Below, piece after piece: positions 25,051 to 33,800 of a stretch of DNA of 64,000 nucleotides. Under the pieces are notes generated by a model. That model searched no databases. It was not told where the DNA came from and saw only the letters and a list, made by a program, of their open reading frames with translations. How positions within the stretch are numbered: the first letter of the stretch is position 1; each line of letters opens with the position of its first letter. The stretch is from an uncultured Ruminococcus sp. (GTDB lineage Bacteria > Bacillota > Clostridia > Oscillospirales > Acutalibacteraceae). The translations under genes were made by a program, and so were the position numbers. The DNA is taken from the NCBI GenBank assembly GCA_902799245.1, contig CADBZY010000004.1, positions 62,001-126,000 on the forward strand, written 5' to 3'.

Positions 25051-27354
25051 TTAATCAATGCCCACAAAGTGAGGCATATTGGGATATTTCTTTCTCAGTT
25101 CTTTGAGCTTTTCCACAGAAACGCCTTCGCCGTTGTGTCTGCCGCATCTCGGGCAGCAGTTGCCGATAACGCCTGTGTAGCCGCAGATCGGATCGCGGTC
25201 AACCGGATGGTTGATGGAGCCGTAGCCTATGCCGACTTCCTTCATGTACTTGATGACCGTCTCGAAAGCGTCGATGTTGTTGCACATGTCGCCGTCAAGC
25301 TCGACATAGCTGATGTGTCCTGCGTTGCAGAGAGCGTGGAAGGGAGCTTCCAGACGCAGCTTCTTGAATGCGGAAATGTTGTGATACACCGGAATATGGA
25401 AGGAATTGGTGTAATATTCGCGGTCGGTAACGCCCTCAATGCTGCCGTATTTCTTGGCGTCCATCTTGACGAAGCGTCCGCTGAGTCCCTCGGCGGGAGT
25501 GGCCAGCAGGGTGAAATTCAGACCTGTCTCCGCGGATTTCTTGTCCATGCGTCCGCGCATATACTTGATGATTTCAAGACCCAACTGATAGCTTTCTTCG
25601 CTTTCGCCGTGGTGCTGCCCCGTCATGGCCTTCAGCGTTTCGGCCAGTCCTATGAAACCGACGCTCAATGTGCCGTGCTTGAGCACTTCTGCGATGGAAT
25701 CGTCGATGCCTAAATCGTCGCTGTCAATCCATACGCCCTGCCCCATGAGGAAGGGATAATTCCTGACCTTTTTGGAGCACTGTATCTTAAAGCGGTGGAG
25801 CAGCTGCTTGAATACAAGATCAATGCGGGAATCGAGCATACTGTAGAAGAGGTTCCAGTCGCCCTTGGCTTCAATGCCTATGCGGGGCAGGTTGATGGTG
25901 GTGAAGCTGAGGTTGCCTCTGCCGCAGGTGATTTCGCGGGAACGGTCGTGAACATTGCCCATCACTCTGGTGCGGCAGCCCATGTAAGCCACTTCGGTGT
26001 TGTAATCGCCCGGTTTGTAGTATTGCAGATTGAAGGGCGCGTCAAGGAAGCTGAAATTCGGGAAAAGCCTCTTGGCGCTGACCTTGCAGCTGAGACGGAA
26101 AAGGTCATAGTTGGGGTCTTCCTTGTTGAAGTTGATTCCTTCCTTGACCTTGAAGATCTGCACAGGGAATATCGGTGTCTCTCCGTTTCCTAATCCAGCG
26201 TCGGTGGCCAGCAACAGATTGCGCATAACCATTCTTCCCTCGGGAGAGGTGTCGGTGCCGTAGTTGATAGAGCTGAATGGAACCTGTGCACCGACTCTGG
26301 AATGCATGGTGTTGAGATTGTGGATCAGACCTTCCATCGCCTGGTAGGTGGAACGGTCGGTTTCGGTCAGGGCAGTGTCAAAGGCGCTGTCGTTGAGCTT
26401 TTTCAGATCGTCCTCCGAAAAAGCAGCAATCACCTCCGGCAGCTTTCCCTCTGCTTTCATGGTGAGAATGCGCTGCTCCATGCCGTCTTTATTGGAAATA
26501 CGCACTATGTCGCGCGGCATTTCTTTTTCCAGGTACGCAACCGTTTCCTCCGCGGCGCTTTCTGAAATATCAAAGCGATATTTCAGATAAAGTCCAAGAG
26601 CCTTGAAATACTCCTTGATGAAGGTCTTTGCGACGCCGGGGGCCATGGAATAATCGAAATTCGGCACCGACTGACCGCCGTGCATTTCATTCTGGTTGGC
26701 CTGAATGGCAATACAGGCCAGGGCGGAATAGCTCTGGATGCTCATAGGCTCGCGCAGATGACCGTGTCCGGTGGAAAAACCGTCCTTGAAGAGCTTGAGC
26801 AGATCAATCTGACAGCATGTCTCGGTGAGCAGATAAAAATCCTTGTCGTGAATGTGAATGTCGCCGCCGTTGTGGGCGTCAGCGATGTCCTTGTCGAGGA
26901 TATTGTTGTCAACAAAGTATTTCGCGCTTTCCGAGCCGTATTTGAGCATGGTGCCCATTGCGGTATCGGTGTCGATGTTGGCGTTCTCGCGCTTGATGTT
27001 GGAATCCTTTGCGTCGACGAAGGTCAGGGATTTGAAAATATCCATGAGATCCTTTTCGGTCTGGCGCAGCTTGCTGCGTTCGGCGCGGTAAAGGATGTAA
27101 GCCTTGGAGGTTTTGGGGAGATCGTTGGCAATAAGCACCTCTTCCACAATATCCTGCACCTGCTCAACCGAAGGAATGGTGTGAGGCGGTATTTTATCGA
27201 GTACCTGATTGGTGAGGGTGAGCACCTTTTCTTCGGTGATCTCCTCGTCGGAAACGGCGTTTCCAGCTTTTCTGATAGCGTCGCGGATCTTGGCGGCGTT
27301 GAACTTAACGGTCTGACCGCTCCGCTTTACAATAAATTCGGGACTTTCCGGCAA
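25051..27354 (-). CDS. nrdD: Anaerobic (class III) ribonucleoside-triphosphate reductase large part, lacking the glycyl-radical tail
   Basis: Makes dNTPs from NTPs without oxygen. Start proposed at TTG 27354, nine bases after AGGAG; the frame opens at TTG 27363. About 767 residues. An ATP-cone (FIVKRSGQTVKFNAAKIRDA ..., residues about 5-95) regulates activity. The barrel carries HGGQSVPNFDYSMAPG, CRTRVMGN, GRGNLSFTTINLPRIG and LGLAETLKAM-like FIGLAETLKAM. Near the end is the zinc ribbon ICGYTGVIGNCCPRCG, with Asp where many homologues have the first Cys. After it come only 30 residues, without the R-x-x-GYL radical motif, which lies in the separate downstream gene. Confidence 0.95.
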   Translation of the reverse strand: MPESPEFIVKRSGQTVKFNAAKIRDAIRKAGNAVSDEEITEEKVLTLTNQVLDKIPPHTIPSVEQVQDIVEEVLIANDLPKTSKAYILYRAERSKLRQTEKDLMDIFKSLTFVDAKDSNIKRENANIDTDTAMGTMLKYGSESAKYFVDNNILDKDIADAHNGGDIHIHDKDFYLLTETCCQIDLLKLFKDGFSTGHGHLREPMSIQSYSALACIAIQANQNEMHGGQSVPNFDYSMAPGVAKTFIKEYFKALGLYLKYRFDISESAAEETVAYLEKEMPRDIVRISNKDGMEQRILTMKAEGKLPEVIAAFSEDDLKKLNDSAFDTALTETDRSTYQAMEGLIHNLNTMHSRVGAQVPFSSINYGTDTSPEGRMVMRNLLLATDAGLGNGETPIFPVQIFKVKEGINFNKEDPNYDLFRLSCKVSAKRLFPNFSFLDAPFNLQYYKPGDYNTEVAYMGCRTRVMGNVHDRSREITCGRGNLSFTTINLPRIGIEAKGDWNLFYSMLDSRIDLVFKQLLHRFKIQCSKKVRNYPFLMGQGVWIDSDDLGIDDSIAEVLKHGTLSVGFIGLAETLKAMTGQHHGESEESYQLGLEIIKYMRGRMDKKSAETGLNFTLLATPAEGLSGRFVKMDAKKYGSIEGVTDREYYTNSFHIPVYHNISAFKKLRLEAPFHALCNAGHISYVELDGDMCNNIDAFETVIKYMKEVGIGYGSINHPVDRDPICGYTGVIGNCCPRCGRHNGEGVSVEKLKELRKKYPNMPHFVGID

Positions 27355-27389
27355 AATTATCAACTCCTGATATTATTTCTTATTAACCG

Positions 27390-27436
27390 GCGGCGTGCGC
27401 TGGAGCATAGTCGAAACTCCGCTTAAGCGCAGCCGC
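27390..27436 (-). promoter_or_regulatory. Structured leader RNA hairpin upstream of nrdD
   Basis: A stacked stem lies in the predicted 5' UTR: 27390-27394 with 27432-27436, 27396-27401 with 27426-27431, and 27402-27405 with 27417-27420, 15 base pairs in all. It is GC-rich in an otherwise AT-rich region. No known riboswitch was recognised. Confidence 0.5.
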
Positions 27437-27467
27437 GCAGAATAGGGCTTCTTTTGGGTTCCAGCCT

Positions 27468-27518
27468 ATTATAACACAACATATATGTAATTGCAAGCCT
27501 TTTTTTACTATATATTGA
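27468..27518 (-). promoter_or_regulatory. nrdD promoter with two NrdR-box-like repeats
   Basis: TTGCAA (27491-27496), 17 bases, TATAAT (27468-27473) on the minus strand. ACACAACATATATGT (27474-27488) and ACTATATATTGA (27507-27518) resemble the ACAC-AT-rich-TGT NrdR box and are centred about 31 bp apart, three helical turns, the spacing expected for NrdR. One box sits between -35 and -10, the other upstream of -35. Confidence 0.55.
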
Positions 27519-27558
27519 TTTTTCTGAGAAAATCATCCTTCCCATTTCGGTGGAAAAC

Positions 27559-27594
27559 AGGCGGCAGCGCCGTAAAATACAGCGTTGCCGCCTG
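27559..27594 (-). terminator. Hairpin, probable terminator of the tepA-DUF3006 operon
   Basis: A 13-bp stem, CAGGCGGCA(27559-27567)GCGC with GCGTTGCCGCCTG (27582-27594), one G-U pair. TTTTCC follows on the minus strand and a longer T-rich stretch on the plus strand. Confidence 0.6.
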
Positions 27595-27664
27595 TGGAAA
27601 ACTTTTTTATTTTTTCTATATTTTGACAAAAAAGTATATTCGTCAAGAAGAACGATCACAAATA

Positions 27665-27886
27665 TCAGTTTTCAAAAAGCTCGTCCTCTTTGCGTCTGAC
27701 ATTAGCGCGTGCAGCCTCCGTCGCCTTGCCGTTGACGGAGATAACGCCCTCGTTGTCAATGTCTATTTTATCCCCTTCGCGCAGGGTGGTCGGAAGTTCA
27801 CTCTTCGGAATAGCAAACATCTTGCGGTCTTTGTCCTCGCAGATGGCATAGATTCCGTCAATTCTGTCTACAGTGAGATGTCTCAT
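27665..27886 (-). CDS. DUF3006-family small protein
   Basis: 73 residues from ATG 27886 (AAGGAG upstream); the frame further upstream overlaps the hydrolase gene and lacks support. VDRIDGIYAICED, MFAIPKSELP, LREGDKIDIDNEG follow the DUF3006 pattern, a small beta-barrel. DUF3006 genes commonly follow ComEC-like hydrolase genes, exactly as here, so the two probably act together or the small protein interacts with the same substrate; no activity is established. Confidence 0.85.
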   Translation of the reverse strand: MRHLTVDRIDGIYAICEDKDRKMFAIPKSELPTTLREGDKIDIDNEGVISVNGKATEAARANVRRKEDELFEN

Positions 27887-27911
27887 TTTTTCAAAACTCC
27901 TTCTTAATAAA

Positions 27912-28868
27912 TTATTTTGCCACAATAACCGAAATGTTTTTGCCGTCGGATTCAAAGATGATGTCCCCGTCAAGATCCGTCCGGTATACCTCACAGTTCA
28001 TTTTATTAAGCCTTTTCAGAATTTCGCTCTTGGGATGGCCGTATTTGTTGTCAGCGCCGACAGAAATCGCCGCGTATTTTGGGTTGATCTCATCGAGAAA
28101 CGCCTGTGAATTGCCGTCTCTGCCGCCGTGGTGGGATACTTTGTAAATATCGGCGCTGAGATCATAATCGCGTGAGATGATTTGCTGCTCTACATTCTTG
28201 GACGCGTCTCCTCCGGTAAGAATGGAAACGTTCTTGTACGTAAATTTCAACACGATGGAATAATCGTTCAGGTCTTCGTACTTCGCGCTTTTTGCGGGAG
28301 AAAGAACCAGCATTGTCACACCGTCAAAATCGTATTCTGTTCCGGAAACAGGACGGGTGATTTTGAGATTCTTTTTCTTGATGGCGGTCAGTACTTCGGT
28401 ATAGGTCATGGTTGTGGGCGTCATTTCTTTTGTGGTCTGCGGCATCATGACGTGATCGATCGAAAGATCCTTGCTCTTGATGACCGTGTCCATGCCGCCT
28501 ATGTGGTCGGAATGAGGATGCGTTCCTATAATCCAGTCGAGGTGTGAAACACCTGCTCTGCGAAGGTAATCCAGAACGGTTTTTCCCATTCCGTTTTCTC
28601 CGCAGTCGATCAGGACATTGCTCTCTCCGCACTGTATGAGAACGGAATCGCCCTGTCCCACGTCAATGACGTGCATTTTCAGCTTTGCGTCGCCCTCGAC
28701 GGTGTCTCCGAATACCTCGTAATCCAGCATACCGAATATTTCATTCAGCCACTCGTTGGCTTCATCGTCGGAGCAGCCGGTGAACATTGCCGATGAAGTG
28801 ATAATAATAACTGAAAGAAGTATACTGATAAATGAACGTATGTGTTTTTTGCCTGTGGTAAATGTCAT
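27912..28868 (-). CDS. Secreted lipoprotein with ComEC-type metallo-beta-lactamase domain
   Basis: A 318-residue protein. Signal peptide with MFTGC lipobox (Cys32), then the competence-type MBL fold: MHVIDVGQGDSVLI, VLIDCGENGMGK, the metal motif THPHSDHIGG (HxHxDH), ILTGGDASKNVE and KVSHHGGRDGNS. These are the metal ligands of ComEC/Rec2 C-terminal domains, which are thought to degrade or process DNA or phosphodiesters. As a lipoprotein it would act outside the membrane. It shares one base with the upstream ygiQ gene stop and is followed by DUF3006. The substrate is not proven; nuclease or phosphodiesterase is likely. Confidence 0.9.
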   Translation of the reverse strand: MTFTTGKKHIRSFISILLSVIIITSSAMFTGCSDDEANEWLNEIFGMLDYEVFGDTVEGDAKLKMHVIDVGQGDSVLIQCGESNVLIDCGENGMGKTVLDYLRRAGVSHLDWIIGTHPHSDHIGGMDTVIKSKDLSIDHVMMPQTTKEMTPTTMTYTEVLTAIKKKNLKITRPVSGTEYDFDGVTMLVLSPAKSAKYEDLNDYSIVLKFTYKNVSILTGGDASKNVEQQIISRDYDLSADIYKVSHHGGRDGNSQAFLDEINPKYAAISVGADNKYGHPKSEILKRLNKMNCEVYRTDLDGDIIFESDGKNISVIVAK

Positions 28869-30793
28869 TATTGTTTGCCTTTCTTTTTGCCCTTGTTTTT
28901 GCTGATGCTGCGGATAGGGCTTTTTTTGCCGCCGTTTTTTGCTTGCGGTTTGCCGCCTTTAGCGTTATGGGAAGCTGCTGTCTGTGACTGACGGTACTTC
29001 TGTGAAGGACGTATCAGGCAGGCCGGAGAATTGCCGATCAGGTCGGTTCTTCCCGCCTTGATAAGCGCCTGCTCCACAATGTCGTGGTTCTCGGGGCGGA
29101 AGTATTGCAGCAGCGCCCTTTGCAGCGCCTTTTCCTGCGGCGTGCGCGGAACGTAGACCTTTTCAAGTGTGTAGGGGTCGAGTCCGGTGTAGAAAATGCA
29201 GGTGGAAATGGTGCCGGGCGTGGGATAAAAATCCTGCACCTGCTCCGGGTGAAGATGCTCCTTTTTCAGGAAAAGCGACAGTTCGATAGCGTCATTGACC
29301 GTACTGCCGGGGTGAGAGCTCATGAGATACGGCACAAGGAATTGCTTCTTCCCTATCTCCTCGGTGATGCTGTAGAATTCCTTTGCGAATTTCTTGTACA
29401 CTTCAAAGTGGGGTTTCCCCATGCGGTCAAGTACCTGTGTCGAACAATGCTCGGGGGCCACCTTCAACTGGCCGCTGACGTGGAATTCGATCAGTTCCCG
29501 CATGACCTGGGGGTCTTTTTCCAGAATGAGGTAATCAAAGCGTATGCCGGAGCGCACAAAGACTCTTTTGACCTTCGGCAAAGCGCGCACCCTGCGCAGC
29601 ATTTCCAGAAATTCGCTGTGGTCAACCTGCAGCGCCGGACAGGGCTGCGGCGCAAGGCACCGCTTTCCTCCGCGGCACATGCCCGCTTTGCCCTGCTTTT
29701 TGCAGGAATGGATGCGGAAATTCGCAGTAGGCCCTCCTACGTCGTGAATGTAACCCTTGAATCCAGGCTTGTGAGTGAGCATTTCCGCCTCGCGTACAAC
29801 CGATTCAATGCTGCGTGTGGAAATCTGCCGTCCCTGATGGAAAGCGAGCGAGCAGAAGGCACAGGCGCCAAAGCAGCCGCGGTTGTGAATAATGGAGAAT
29901 TCCACTTCTTTGATTGCGGGAACGCCGCCGAGAGGTTCGTACATGGGATGATAAGTACGCTCATAGGGCAGCTCATAGACCCAGTCAAAGTCCTCGGTGG
30001 TGATGGGACGCATAGGCGGATTCTGCACAAGAATCACGTTCCCGTGCCGCTGAATGATCTTTCTGCCGTGAACCGCGTCCTGTTCGTCCTGCTCTATGCG
30101 GCAGGAAATGGCGTATTCCCGCTTCGAAGCGCAGACCTGCTCGTAGGATGGACATTCCGCCACCGACGAAGGAACATAATTTTCAACAGGAATGGCCACA
30201 CATGTGCCTCGAACGTCGTTTATTGTGGAAACATCCTCGCCTGCTGCAAGACGATCCGCTATCTCCATCATGGAGTACTCGCCCATGCCGAACGAAAGAA
30301 TATCCGCGCCGGATTCGATCAGTATAGAGGGCTTAACGTCGTCGTCCCAGTAATCGTAGTTGGCAAAGCGTCGAAGTGAGGCTTCCAGCCCGCCGATGAT
30401 GACGGGCACGTCGGGATATGCCTTGCGGCAGAGCTTGCTGTAAACGATTGTAGCCCGGTCAGGGCGTTTGCCGGGTTTTCCTCCGGGAGAAAAAGCGTCC
30501 TCGCTGCGCTTCTTTTTAGCTGCGGTATAATGTGCGACCATGGAGTCGATATTGCCCGCTGTCACCAGAAAGCCGAGCCGCGGCTTGCCGAACTGGGTGA
30601 AATCATCTGTTTTTTTGACATCAGGCTGTGCGAGAATCGCCACACGGTAGCCCTTTGCCTCCAACACTCGCGAGATAATCGCCACGCCGAAGCTCGGGTG
30701 ATCCACGTAGGCATCACCCGAAACATATACGAAATCGACGTAATCCCAGCCGAGAGTATCAATGTCTTTTTTTGAAACAGGTAGGAATGACAT
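28868..30793 (-). CDS. YgiQ-family radical SAM protein
   Basis: A 641-residue protein of the UPF0313/YgiQ family. An N-terminal B12-binding-like region (residues about 1-270) precedes the radical SAM core with CFGACAFC (CxxxCxxC, about 311-318), which binds a [4Fe-4S] cluster and SAM. Other hallmarks: IGGLEASLRRFANYDYWDD, KGYIHDVGGPTANF, a second Cys-rich segment (MCRGGKRCLAPQPC), KVAPEHCS and DFYPTPGTISTCIFYTGLDPYT. The C-terminus is Lys-rich and disordered. The reaction is unknown for the family. It starts 18 bases after ftsK. Confidence 0.93.
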   Translation of the reverse strand: MSFLPVSKKDIDTLGWDYVDFVYVSGDAYVDHPSFGVAIISRVLEAKGYRVAILAQPDVKKTDDFTQFGKPRLGFLVTAGNIDSMVAHYTAAKKKRSEDAFSPGGKPGKRPDRATIVYSKLCRKAYPDVPVIIGGLEASLRRFANYDYWDDDVKPSILIESGADILSFGMGEYSMMEIADRLAAGEDVSTINDVRGTCVAIPVENYVPSSVAECPSYEQVCASKREYAISCRIEQDEQDAVHGRKIIQRHGNVILVQNPPMRPITTEDFDWVYELPYERTYHPMYEPLGGVPAIKEVEFSIIHNRGCFGACAFCSLAFHQGRQISTRSIESVVREAEMLTHKPGFKGYIHDVGGPTANFRIHSCKKQGKAGMCRGGKRCLAPQPCPALQVDHSEFLEMLRRVRALPKVKRVFVRSGIRFDYLILEKDPQVMRELIEFHVSGQLKVAPEHCSTQVLDRMGKPHFEVYKKFAKEFYSITEEIGKKQFLVPYLMSSHPGSTVNDAIELSLFLKKEHLHPEQVQDFYPTPGTISTCIFYTGLDPYTLEKVYVPRTPQEKALQRALLQYFRPENHDIVEQALIKAGRTDLIGNSPACLIRPSQKYRQSQTAASHNAKGGKPQAKNGGKKSPIRSISKNKGKKKGKQ

Positions 30794-30811
30794 AATATCA
30801 GCCCCAATTCA

Positions 30812-33800
30812 TTATAATTTTTTGATCCACGGGGACGACATTACGTCGTCAAAGAAATCATCATCGTCATAATCTGATTTGTCGTCTTTATTGCTGTCAG
30901 CGTCATCAACAGAATCGATACTATTGTCGTTATGATTGCCTTCTGTGTCCGCAACAACGTCGGTATGTTTTCCGCTGTCACTTTCGGGAAGAGAAGCGTT
31001 GTCTGTTTCCGGAAGTGAAGGAAGATCTTCTCCGAATTCGGGCAGTATTTCGGAAAGAGTGGGAATCGACGGCTCTTGCCACGGAGGGATGTCGCCACGC
31101 TCAGAGAAAACACCGGCATCATCGCCGCTTTCTTCGGTATTCTGAGAGGCGTCTTGCAGCGGCGCCTCTTCCCACGGAGGAATATCCGTCTGTGCGGCCG
31201 ACTTTTTCTGCGCCTGCTTGGAGGCAGACTTGTTGTTTCCGGCTTGCTTATCTTGGGAAAAATCAAAGAAATCGTCGATTTGCTCCGGTTCGTCGTCAAA
31301 GAAGATTGAGAGATCTCTCGGTGAGGAAGCTTTGGCGGCTTTCTTCTTCTTTGAAGCGGATGGTTCCTCAGAAGGCTTCGGCGTTTGTGCAGACTTTTGA
31401 AGGCTCACAGGATTGTTTTTTCCCGTGCTTGCGCTGCCAGTGGGCTTGGAAGGAGCAGTCGGCTTCCTGCGGGAAGTAAAAAGAGACATGTCTTGCTCTT
31501 CCTCAACGGGGGCAGCTGAAGAAGTTTCAGTAACGTCCTGCGCATCGTCCTCAAATTCAACGTCAATAATATCTTCCGCGGGATTGATTTCCGAAATGTC
31601 ATCGGCAAGCATATCGTCCTGCGTTTTTTCGTCGATCTGCTCTTCATAATCCTCGCTGTCATCGCTCTCGGAGTCATCAAATACATCTTCGCCCCTGTCA
31701 TCAGACTCGGAAAGCGTTTCCTCCGCGTCGGAACTGGCTTCAAAAAGATCATCTTCTGGCGCAAAGTCATCGTCACTGTCAGCATTGAAGAATTCCCGCT
31801 GACGGGCTGTGATTTCCTCGTGACCAGCGTCAAGTGTCTGAGCGGCGAATTCACCGTGATTGCGGATCAACGGATCATTCTTTCCGGAATGGGTGCGGTT
31901 CATAGTCATTTCCAACCACTGTGTTCTTGTGATAAGAACGGCTCGCGGCTTGGAGCCTTCATGCGGCCCGATGATTCCGTGTTCCTCGAGCTGGTCAATA
32001 ATCCGTCCGGCGCGGGCGTAGCCGACGCCTAAACGACGCTGGAGCATGGAGGTAGAAGCCTGTCCCGCTTCGGTGACGACTTCCACGGCTTTTTCAAAGA
32101 ATTCGTCCTTCCCCTCGAATTCCGCAGCGCCTTCGCCGGAGCTGTCAAGGGAATTGCGTTCGATTTCGTCGGCGATGCTGTCGTCGTACTCCGCAAGACC
32201 GTTCTGCTTGACGAATCGGATAACCCTTTCGACCTCCGCGTCCTCCACAAAACAGCCCTGAATTCTGATATGCTTGCTCGTACCCATAGGATGAAAGAGC
32301 ATGTCGCCGTAGCCTATGAGATTTTCCGCGCCGCCTTCGTCAAGAATGGTTCTTGAGTCGACCTGCGAGGAAACGGCAAGCGCAATACGGCTGGGGATGT
32401 TGTTCTTGATGGTACCGGTGATAACGTCAACCGAAGGACGCTGTGTGGCAAGCACCATGTACATACCGGCGGCACGCGCCATCGCGGCAAGCCTTGCGAT
32501 GGAGTCCTCCACTTCTTTAGGCGAAGCGATCATCAGATCGGCCATTTCATCTATCACAATGACGATACGGCAGAGCTTTTCAAATTCATGCGTCTGCTCG
32601 GCCAGATGATTGTAGCCGTCAATGTTTCTGGCGCCGTGCTCCTTGAGCATGGCATATCGTTTCAGCATTTCACTGACAGCCCATTGCAGCGCGCCGGCAG
32701 CCTTCTTAGGCTCACATACGACGGGAACCAGAAGATGCGGAATGCCGTTGTACATATCGAATTCAACCGACTTCGGGTCAATAAGTACCATTCGCACGTC
32801 ATCAGGAGAATACTTGTACAGCAGACTGATCAGCATTGAGTTGACGCAGACCGATTTACCCGAACCGGTAGAGCCGGCAATGAGCAGATGCGGCATTTTG
32901 CTGAGGTCGCAGAGCACGTTGTTACCCTCAATATCTTTGCCCAGAGCGACGGTAAGAGAGCCTTTTGCCTCAGCAAATTCCTGTGAATCCAATATTTCCC
33001 TGATCCGCACCATCTGCTTGTTCTTGTTGGGGATTTCGATGCCGACAGCGGCTTTTCCCGGTATCGGCGCCTCAATTCTGATGGACTGCGCGGCAAGCCT
33101 CAGGGCGATGTCGTCCGAGAGATTTTTGATTTTGTTGATTTTGACGCCGGGAGCGGGCTTGATTTCGTACCTTGTTACCGTCGGACCGCGGCTGATATGG
33201 GATATGGACGCCTGTACGCCGTATTCGGCAAGCGTCTTGATCAGATTTTGCGCCGTTTCTGTCAGTTCCTGCCCGTCGTCTGCGGAGCCGCTGTTTTTAG
33301 GCGGAACAAGCAGTCTGACGGTGGGATATTTATAATCTTTTTTGTTAGTTTCGTCTGTGGAGGATTCCTCAGAAGATTCCACCTGCTTCGAGAATTCGTC
33401 GCTTTCCGCTTTGATTTCTTCGGCGCGGGTGAGTTTCTTCTTTTTCTTCTTAAGCGAAACAGCCTTCACAATTTCACTGAGGCTTTCCTCGCCCTGTTCG
33501 GAATCCGTCGCTGCATCCGTGATGTTACCTTTTTCCGCAAATTCCAGAAAATCGTCTGAGGTAGGCGGTATTTCCACATCCGTCGTTTCTTCCGTTTCAA
33601 AAATAGCGTCCATATCCGAAAAATCACTAAATGATGTCTGCTCCTGCTCACCTTCAAACAGTTTTTTGTAAAAATCGGGGTCGAGCAATGACCTGATAAT
33701 CATTTTCGCCTGTTCAAATAACTGAAGCGGGCCGGTTTTGGAGAGAATCATGATCAGCGCGCTCATCAAAATAATGGTGATAATGGCCGCGCCGGTTTTT

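Noticed and set aside
25167..25212. CGYTG in NrdD as a possible radical Gly site
   Set aside because: It belongs to the zinc ribbon (CGYTG ... CCPRCG), which in other NrdD proteins precedes the radical loop; the R-x-x-GYL...RVKH context is present only in the small downstream protein.
29084..30379. 431-codon plus-strand frame opposite ygiQ
   Set aside because: Composition of a complement shadow and no motif; ygiQ on the minus strand is well supported.
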